Shown piece by piece: positions 56,019 to 64,000 of a stretch of 64,000 nucleotides of DNA. Both the position numbers and the translations under genes were made by a program. The first letter of the stretch is position 1. Every line of letters begins with the position of its first letter. Under the pieces are notes generated by a model, which saw nothing but the letters and a program-made list of their open reading frames with translations, was not told where the DNA came from and did no database searches. Origin of the DNA: Haematobia irritans. Its lineage: Eukaryota; Arthropoda; Insecta; Diptera; Muscidae. The DNA is taken from contig NC_134398.1 in assembly GCF_050003625.1 (NCBI RefSeq), forward strand, positions 93,687,248 through 93,751,247. Reading direction: 5' to 3'.

Positions 56019-56859
56019 AAAAATATTGTATACATACCTTTGCATAAATAAAATTTTCTACACATGAGATTATATGAATATTTTTTTTTAAAGTTGAACC
56101 CCCCCCCGAATTAAAATCCTGGCTACGGCCTTGGTTATAGGCATATGATCTGACCAAATGTTATCAATGACTGAGAAACTATCTAAATATTGGAGCAGGT
56201 TTACGGGTAGTGCACAAAAGTCATTAACTGATGTCCCACTGCTACTCACATATGTAACATAAAATTCCCTTCCTCATCCCCGTGCGTTTGACCATTTACA
56301 ACAATCAGATTTTGGCCATTGCAATAGTCAATATACATTTTCCCATTCGCGTAAGTCAAAGTGATATCTTGCGAACATTTATGTCTCCAATCAGAATTAA
56401 ATCTTCATCTCTTTTCTCCGATAAAAAAGTTTTCGCAGTTTCAAATTCTTTTGTCCAATCGGAACTTCTTATATACATCGGTACTATCATCATTTTAAAG
56501 TGCTCAATTTGTACAGTCACTCCACACATTTCATCATTATAGGAAAATTCAAAGTTAGCCTCTAGTGCTCTTAATGATTTCCTTACTCCCAGTATTATAC
56601 CCCAATAGACCGGCCGAATCGACTAACCTTTTTAGCATTCATCCAATGTATTTCATACATGCTAAGTATTTCTCCGTATTTTTTGTATTTTGGCTGGTTA
56701 AATGCGTTTCCAGAAGAATATTGACATCAAATTCTTTGATAAATGCAAAAAAAATGTGGAAACAGACATTTATTAGAAATTCCATTTATATTGTATGATA
56801 GTATTTTAAAGCTTATTCTTTTATTAATTTCATCTGGAATCTCAATATTTCTGCTTACA

Positions 56860-59225
56860 AAAGACTTATCTAGTTTTTTGGCTCTATTTTTTCAAAAATA
56901 TTGTTAAATGACGTAGATTTCACATTATCTCCATACAAATATCTATTGAGATTTTCGAACCAGTTAAACCTCTGGTGTTGAAAACCATTTTGACATTATC
57001 TTCATTTGAGAATTCCACGATAGCCGTTTGCGTATTTTCTCACTCATACATTGTTCGTGCAGATACAATGACAGGATTGACCTTCAAATTCTCTAAGCTG
57101 ATCTTTTGAACCGTATTAATGACGGGCTTTTCATTTGGAATATTTTTGAACACAAGTTTTGTATTTTAGATTTGGTTTTCTAACCACATCATATTCCTGC
57201 TATTTTCGTCTAATTTTTGTTTGAGAAGTTCAATTTCTTGTTTAGCTCTATATTTTCCAATTTAAGACAAGTAAGTAAAGTCTAAAGTCGGGCGGAGCCG
57301 ACTATATTATACCCTTCACCAATATGTAGACAAACATTTGTGTTACCATCTCAACTACTTAAAATTTGCTGGGAGCTATATAAAAGTTTGCATTTCCAGA
57401 TACAAATACTTTTAATGGAAACAATTTTTTGTACTTCTAGAAAATCTCTGGAACTAAAATTGAAATCGGCTAACGCCCTGGAATGAAACACAATGTTAAT
57501 AAAAAAATATGGGAAATATGAAGCGAGAGAAATTTTGAGGCAATTTTACAAAAGAGCATTTGCGATTTATGAGGCGATACTTATGTATTCGAGATATAGG
57601 ACAATTTGAGTATCATTTACAATTTTAGCTACTCAGCAGTGACGATTTTACACGGATATTGGTTAGATCTTGCCAAGATATGTGGTCAAGTGTAGGTTGT
57701 GATATATTATTTGGTCAAGTCGGGCGACTTGGAGCTTTATTTAAAATTCATCCGTTCTGTGGAAATTTTGGCATTGCTGTGTGTAGGATATGGCTAAGAT
57801 ATGGTGAAATAATCACAGAATTTTGTGTAAAGTGTGAGAATTTTGTCCATATTTGTATTATCTGAGGAAACTATCCAGTCAATTGGAGGAAAATCCCATT
57901 GAAAATGGGTCTAAAATATGAAACAGTCTACCATATTTCCCCAACTCTGGTGTACGTATATATGGGAACTATATACAATCTGAACCAATTTTGACTAAAT
58001 TTGACATGCATAGTTACAATACTAATAATGCTATCTATGCGAAATTTCACGTAAATGGGAGTATAACTTTGGCCCCCCTGGTGATATGAGTGCAAATCGG
58101 ACGGGATATATATATGGGAGCCATATCGTTAAAAGTACCGCTTGTGCAAAATTTGAAGTAAGTCAGGACAAAACTCTGGCTTTTGAGACCATATAAGTCC
58201 AAATCGGGCGAAAGATATATATGTGAGCTATATCTAAATCTGAAGCGATTTTAACAAAATTTGACACACTTAACGATACTATTAAACGTACCCCTTGTGC
58301 AAAATTTGAAGCAAATCACGGCAAAATTCTGGCTTTTGTGGCCATATAAGTGCAAATCGGACGAAAGATATATATGGGAGCTATATCTAAATTTGAACCG
58401 ATTTCAATCAAATTTACCAAGCATTGGTAGAATGTCAATACTACCCTCTGTGCAAAATTTCACGAAAATCGGTAGTAAACTTTGGCCTTTGTGGTCATAT
58501 GAGTCTAAATCGGACGAAAGATATATATGGGAGCTATATCTAAATCTGAACCGATTTGGCTGATATTTTGCAAGATTTTCGATATTCATAAAATATTTGG
58601 ATGTACGGTATTTCAAGAAAATCGGTTGATAAACACGCTAACTATGACCACATCGGGGATAAATATATATGTCAGCTATATCTAAATCTGAACCGATTTT
58701 TTCCAAAACCAATAGCGATTGTCTCTGTCCCAAGAAACGGCCCTATGCCAAATTTGAGGACGATCGGACTTAAATTGCGAGCTGTACTTTGTGCACAAAA
58801 TTACATATACAGACAGACGGACGGACGGACAGACAGACAGACAGACAGACGGATATCGCTAAATCGACTCTGAATTTAATTCTAAGCCGATCGGTATACT
58901 AAAAGATGGGTCTATGACCACTATTTCTTGGCGTTACATACAAAAGCACAAACCCTGTACCACAGTAGTGGTGAAGGGTATAATTAGATATTTCTTCCGT
59001 TACATACGATATTCCCGATTTGACCTCGTCTAAATTTTGTTTGGTTGGTAGGTTTTTAAGTTTTTCTTTAAGCAATCCGTTCATTGTTAATTTCATTGCC
59101 TCCATTAGGTCACTAACCTCCATGCTACACACCTGTTTCTTATTCATTGTGTTTTCTTCTGGTGATGTTTCTTCCAGTTTACGTTTTGTGTGTTGGGATG
59201 CCTGTATATTTGGTGTACTCGCCAT
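56860..59225 (-). pseudogene. Element D ORF1, split by a 1.7-kb repeat
   Basis: The N-terminus (59225 to about 58986) reads MASTPNIQASQHTKRKLEET, then a helix-rich region (SDLMEAMKLTMNGLLKEKL, KSGISYVTEEIS). It is interrupted by the repeat at 57264-58985. The rest (57263 to about 56860) reads as a continuing coiled-coil-like stretch (LENIELNKKL), then sequence with several frame shifts (VQKISLENLKVNPVIVSA). It has the character of a nucleic-acid-binding ORF1. No CCHC motif is seen. Confidence 0.55.
57264..58985. repeat. Dispersed repeat with tandem subunits (TCGGGC...TATACCC ends)
   Basis: This splits ORF1 of element D. The left end contains AAGTCGGGCGGAGCCGACTA then TATTATACCCTTCACC, and the right end contains GGTGAAGGGTATAATTAG, the inverse of TTATACCCTTCACC. 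Inside are imperfect tandem units (about 130 bp) with GGGAGCTATATCTAAATCTG, and a GACA/GACG microsatellite at 58811-58850. No coding sequence. This type of repeat is widespread in calyptrate flies from memory. Confidence 0.7.
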
Positions 59226-59255
59226 TTATCCAACTCACAAACCAAAATTATAATT

Positions 59256-60705
59256 CCCAATAAACACAAACGTTTGAAAAATGCTAAATTTCAACAAATT
59301 TTCAAACATTTTTTCAAAGGATTAGGGTAATATTCAAGTTGAGAAATTGTTGAGAAAATCGCGTTCTCAACAAAAAACAGACATTACCCTCAACAGTGAA
59401 ATTCAACACATTAGCAATAATATCTCAAGTGTTATCCTCAAATTGAAATGCATCGCTACTCAATAATTTGTCAAACAATTTTCGATGCGAGTCAAATTCA
59501 AAATTAACATCGTTGCAAATACTTTTCAACCTAAATTTGTATGAATGATATCCCCACTTCAAATTGAAAGTCAAAGGCAAAATTCTATGAATTTTGTATA
59601 AATTATTCTTTTTTATCAAAATAAAATATATAATAATACACTACACTGCATAATACACTACAATACCAATTGATAAATAATAATCTTATTAAACATATCA
59701 ACAAATAAGAACAAAAAAAAAAAAAAAAAAACAAACAACAAAAATTTAAATATCTTAAACATTATTAGTAAACACTTTTGCATTGATAATACGATTTCCT
59801 TCCTTTTGGTGTCATAAAACCACATTAAAATTTATTAACATGCGGGCAATTTGAAATTAGGAACGTACTGGACCGCGTGTTAGAATTGATTTCCAGCAGA
59901 AGGAATTCACAAAATATCCACTTTAAACTGATAATAGCACATGAATTAAACTGACGATGTCATGCACATTTTCATCCAGAAGTTGTAGATTTCAACAATT
60001 TATTATTTTTAACAATTTTAATTGGTTGCACTTGTAATGTTTCTGGAAACTTTTTCTTGTCGATAAGCCACTCATTTTCCATTGGTCAGCTTCTTAATGT
60101 TTGCAAGAATGTAGCATCCAAAGATTTTAGTTTTCTGCAAAGAGATTTAAATTTAGTGACTTCTCTAAAGTGATGATTTAATTTTTCATATTGACGTACC
60201 AATTATTATAAACTATTTGAAGCAGTTCCAGTTAATTGTCACCATTTTTTCATCGGTCAGCTTTTTAATGTTTTCAAAAACGTAGAATCCATAATTTTAG
60301 TTTTCTGCAAAGAGATATACATTTAGTGACTTCCTTAAAGTTTTATTTCATTTATTATTTTCACTTACCTATTTTTATAAACTATTTTATTTGTCTAAAA
60401 TTTTCCATTTTTCTTATTTCTTGCAATTGACCACGAACTTCGTTGCACAAATAAGTATTGAAAACCACATGGTTTTTTCGTTGCATTTTAGGGTAGTGTT
60501 TTGTCAAAGTTTTCTCATATTATCTTCAACACCTTTTCAAAGATTTCGTCAACATTTTGGTAAATTGGAAGTAATTCGCAAACAATTTGAAGATATATTG
60601 AAGATGAGCTATTTCAAGTCAAGTTGAATTTATGTTGAAAATTATATTTACCCTCAAACTAAAAAGTTGTTGCATTTGAAAAACGCTCATCCTGTGTTTA
60701 TTGGG
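59256..60705. mobile_element. CCCAATAAACACA-end DNA element, copy 2
   Basis: This 1450-bp copy is in reverse orientation to 17559-19014, with TT flanks (59254-59255 and 60706-60707). It abuts the 5' end of element D ORF1. The two copies differ by scattered substitutions and small indels along the length. Confidence 0.75.
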
Positions 60706-60707
60706 TT

Positions 60708-63700
60708 CAAAGTAAATTTCCAGTGTATAATTTTAGGCTGAACGAAATATGATACTGGGAAATAAGACAGTTTGTGTAATTAATTATGCGGCTAAGTAGT
60801 TTAGCAATGCTTATTTGTTCCAGTTAGTGAAGCATGCGAAAACATTAAATTCCATAAATGTTTTCTATAATAAATCTTGGTGCAATGTGGTATAGTTACT
60901 ATAAACGATCATCCGTACGATTTGTTGTTACGACAAATACGATGTTAGTAATCTGAGCCTTAGCATGTGAACACTACACCAAATATAATATGACACACAT
61001 ACCAGCTGATATTGTTATTGTCCAATGTTCTGAATGTGAGTTTTGTTTTACCGGTTAACAGCAAGAGAGTGTCGTCTTCCAATTTATTTCTAATTATATT
61101 TTATATCCAATTTTCTTATAAAAAGTTAATAAGAAATATGACAATAATTCTTCAAGCTGCTGATCGTCTCAAGTTATACATCGGTTTCGGCGAAAGTGAT
61201 TGATGAAATTCCAACTTATCCAAGTCGTCCAGATGCGAATGGTAAACAAAAAACAATGAATTATTGAAGCCGGGTAAAAACGCGTGTGTTTCCCTTAACA
61301 GTGATACAATAGTGATCATTTAAAATGTCTTCGATTACGAAATGATAGTATCAATCACAGTTTTAACTGAGCATTAAACAATACTCGATTAAAAAATTAA
61401 TTGATTTGCAAATTTCAATTAATTATTTAATTGATTCAATTAAAAATGTAATTGACATTGATTGCAAAACTTTTATTTTTTTATTAAAAACCTATCTATT
61501 TTCAATTACTTTCTTTACTGGCTTAGAGTTTTGAGTTTGATTACGAAATTTATTGTTTGAAATAATGTTTTGATAAAAAAAATAAAAAAAAATCCATTTG
61601 ATTTAATCTTCCGTTTTAGGGTTTTCATATGGATAATTTTCAAAAGAGAACTTTCGCTTTAAAAAAAGAGAACATTTTAACTAAAAAAGAGTTAACAATA
61701 AAAAAATTCTTTATTAAATAATTAATAATTTTATTGATGTTAAAATTAAAATAATAATAGTTTCCAATGATAGAAACAACGAAATAAATATATAATAAAA
61801 CAATAGAAAACAAAAAGAATCACATTTTCTTAAAAAATAAACAAAATAAATTGACGACGACAACGTATTGGCGTATTTACGTCGTACGTTCAATTACATC
61901 TATTTCTAATTTTTACGCCGTACGTCGAAACGTCGCAATTGTGTTCCGGCCTTTAATTTGTCAACAGATTTAACCCCGTAAACAATTAGTGGCGAACAAT
62001 TGTGGCGAATTCCTACTAAATAAATAAAATTCCATCAATCTAGGATTTTTTTGAAATAGAGTACATAAAGAGCACTGTTGGACATAAAAATACGGCACCA
62101 AAAAAAGAGAGTGAACAAAAAGATACGAACACAAAAACAGAACATGTTCTCTTTAAAAGAGATGTAATAGACAGCCTATTCCGTTTTCTATTAAAAAGTT
62201 AATTGTTTCAATAAATTTTTTAATTCAAAATTTTCAATTATTGACGTATTTAACTTAATGTGTATATTTTGATCAAAAAGTTAGTTGTATTAATTAATTT
62301 ATTAATTGGAACATTTTTCAACTTCAATCAAATTTTTAATTGGAAATATATGTGATATTTTTTTCTGTGACATGACCATCATCGGATGAGTCGTCCTTGC
62401 CTTGCATGCCACAGAGATGCATACAAAGATTCATGGGTTCAATACCAGTTTCGATGAAGCAAGAAGAAGTTTTCACTTCAGTTATGCTCTTGACATTTTT
62501 GAGTGTTTAAAATCTTCTCTAAGTTGTTGAGCTTGGAAATTTCTCTGGCCAACGCACTGAATTTTTCGACTCATAAATTTCAAATGAAAGCAGTGATTAA
62601 TAAAATTATACATGGAAAAAGGTTCTAAAAATTTTATCTTTAATTTAATCATTAATTTTATTACTAATACTTCTACTGCATTTTTCCGAGTCAAATAAGA
62701 AGAGTATTGAAGCAAGGATGCAATTATAACACATATAAATTTGAGTTTTGAAAGTCAACAAAATAAGGATAAAGACGATTTAATTAATTTTGAAGATATT
62801 TTCAGAATTACTAAAGCAAAGTTGACCTTAGGCCAATAAATTTTGTTTTCATGTAAAGATACCTATTTTTAACTCGAATCATTTAACTGTAAGGGTATTT
62901 TTGCAGTGTACATACATTTTAGAGAGAAATGTGTGAATAATTAAAGGAGAAAGAAAAGGAAAAAGGCAAAAACATTTTTAGACCCAAGGAAAAAATTCCC
63001 CTTAGGAAGTATTCCCTTTTAGAGAAAACATGTCCGAATTTATGGTGATTCAAAAATTTTATCTAAACTGAACTTTTGTTCTTCAAAAAAGAAAACTCTT
63101 CGTTCAGTGTAGTAGTTTCCTTAAATATGGATACTAAGTTCTAGCTTAGCTGCTAAAATCAATAATGAATTAAAGGCCTGCACAAGACGTCTTATACGAC
63201 ATATCAAGACATTTTTGTCTATTGAGGGTCAGTGTTTACTCTCATTTGTTCCCGCAAATCATTGTATTTTTCCCTATACATGAACAATTATCTTGTGTGT
63301 ACAAACACAAAAACTCACGCCAAACACTATTTACATATTCAGCATTTGCAAACTTGCACACATCTCGCGTATTTGCAAGTTTTATATGATGTACCTATTG
63401 TATTTCCATCTCCACGCTAGTGAAATTTATAAAACCAAAGATTATAGATTTGAGGAAGGTGGGAGATTGGCTTGCGTCATACCAAATGTTGCATTTACCA
63501 GATTAGTTTAATACATGTTTGTAATCTTTTAGTTGTCTTTAGTTTTTATTCTTTAAATGCAAAATGTAATTTTCTTAATGAAACAATGTTAAATTTTAGG
63601 CAAAACAAAAAAAAAATACATTTTCCCCTTTATGGAAATTTATTTCGTGCTCTTAATTTCTTTTTATTTGCATTTTAATGCTATGTCAATACTTGTCGTA

Positions 63701-64000
63701 TACGCGTTTGGTTCGAGTATTAAACTAATGTGGTAAATGGTTTGATGTGCTCAGTAGCCAATCTCCCATCTTCCTCTTCTATAATCTTTGTATAAAACCA
63801 CCACCATTTGTTTGGAGTTGCGAGTAAGATGCCTTTTACACGATGCAATTTCTTCGTGCAATAATTGCATGCAACTCTTGTTTGTAGGCAAACGGTGTAG
63901 AGAAGCAAAGGGGGTAGAAAAAATTTCACGTTTTCCGTTCCTCTTGCAATTTTTTGACATTTCTCTTCACTGTCGTTTGTACTGTTGTTCATTGCTTTAT
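60708..64000. other. AlaRS intron 1, distal part
   Basis: No exon or intact gene is seen. It is very AT-rich, with AATTAAAAATTTAATTGATT-type degenerate palindromes at 61380-61480 and 62190-62350. A decayed M2 fragment lies at 63118-63168. Short open frames (for example 63992-63720 on minus) lack recognised domains. A tRNA-promoter-like stretch lies at 62390-62450. Confidence 0.5.
62390..62450 (+). repeat. Possible tRNA-derived SINE fragment
   Basis: A box-B-like GGGTTCAATACCAG follows a GCATGCCACAGAGATGCAT-type stretch resembling an A-box region. It may be a remnant of a tRNA-related SINE or chance. The full cloverleaf is not present. Confidence 0.2.

Larger units (their letters stand above)
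54559..56133 (+). mobile_element. hAT element, internally deleted, with nested hAT MITE
   Basis: Ends CAAGGCCGTATTCAGG and CCTGGCTACGGCCTTG are inverted, each next to a run of G or C. GTTATAGG flanks both sides exactly (54551-54558 and 56134-56141), an 8-bp duplication. The plus strand keeps only the C-terminal transposase end (54931-55059 and 55824-56018). It lies in the SDH motif of the element D APE. Confidence 0.9.
45609..56850 (-). pseudogene. Element D ORF2 (APE-RT), in pieces
   Basis: This polyprotein of element D starts near 56840 with KILSYNINGIS and continues with ETHLTSQNT, IILGVRKSLRALE and LILIGDINV (APE, 56840-56142), SDHMPITLNLN (54550 region) and WYWARKK-type linker. RT follows (NPANYRGISFMNTVAKIF, FRRNYSTVANI in 53015-52740), then LYRSTQSPVWNGDE and GLKQGCLLSPLLFALYIND (51441-51256). 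The catalytic LLYADDIV lies across 46698-46670. A thumb region follows (46681-46304), and the C-terminal Cys/His end (45827-45609). Small frameshifts occur (for example near 46660 and 45850-46300), so it is dead. Confidence 0.75.
45600..59253 (-). mobile_element. Non-LTR retrotransposon (element D), broken by nested inserts
   Basis: Minus-strand pieces at 59253-58986, 57263-56142, 54550-54426, 53490-52740, 51441-51256 and 46698-45600 read, in order, as ORF1, APE, RT and a C-terminal zinc motif. Five foreign elements and a repeat separate them. At 52737/51442, 54423/53491, 56133/54559 and 51255/46699 the frame continues when the insert and one target copy are removed. No RNase H is seen. The clade is not assigned; it has the Jockey/CR1-type layout. 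Confidence 0.8.

Noticed and set aside
63720..63992. 90-codon minus-strand frame at the right edge
   Set aside because: No recognised domain and no splice or promoter support, so it is not called as a gene.

Overview
The window looks like nuclear DNA of a higher (schizophoran, probably calyptrate/muscoid) fly. It is AT-rich, has spliced genes with very long introns, and is packed with Diptera-type repeats. Only two host genes are supported. On the minus strand (13874-14858) are the first four coding exons of a G alpha 12/13-type subunit, the concertina (cta) orthologue. On the plus strand (42503-43497) is the first coding exon of cytosolic alanyl-tRNA synthetase (AlaRS). They are divergent and about 27.6 kb apart. 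Neither gene is completed inside the window: cta intron 4 runs from 13873 past the left edge, and AlaRS intron 1 runs from 43498 past the right edge. Both introns consist mostly of nested transposons.

Left block, 1-13348 (cta intron 4): minus-strand copies A (1-2713) and B (6390-12705) of an RNase H-bearing LOA/I-group non-LTR retrotransposon; a decayed plus-strand I-clade element (2714-6389 and about 12704-13125) split by copy B; and a plus-strand Jockey-like element with a 2A-like motif (7950-10424) inside copy B. Block 15467-23610 holds five copies of a non-autonomous DNA-element family with CCCTGCC...GGCAGGG ends and 2-bp target duplications (two of them form a long inverted pair), plus a 1.45-kb element with CCCAATAAACACA ends.

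Middle block, 24738-36073: an 11.3-kb unit bounded by 35-bp perfect inverted ends (TG...CA) and GATA duplications, containing gag-pol of a Ty3/gypsy element with one in-frame stop in pol. It is followed by the LTR, gag and protease of a second, truncated gypsy element (36079-38950), a 28-bp minisatellite, several MITEs, and the AlaRS promoter with a TATCGATA (DRE) site.

Right block, 44149-60705 (AlaRS intron 1): a minus-strand non-LTR element (element D, about 45600-59253) broken by LOA copy C, a Tc1-like DD37E transposon, a mariner-like transposon, a hAT element that itself carries a hAT MITE, and a 1.7-kb dispersed repeat; a second CCCAATAAACACA element abuts its 5' end. At four of these breaks, removing the insert with one target-site copy restores the reading frame by eye. 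From 60706 to 64000 only AT-rich unique or degenerate sequence is seen.

The genes do not form a pathway. I found no undescribed multi-gene system. The most novel-looking content is the pair of DNA-element families with CCC...GGG ends and variable 2-bp duplications, the 11.3-kb unit with inverted ends, and the TTAGG-like tails of the LOA family.
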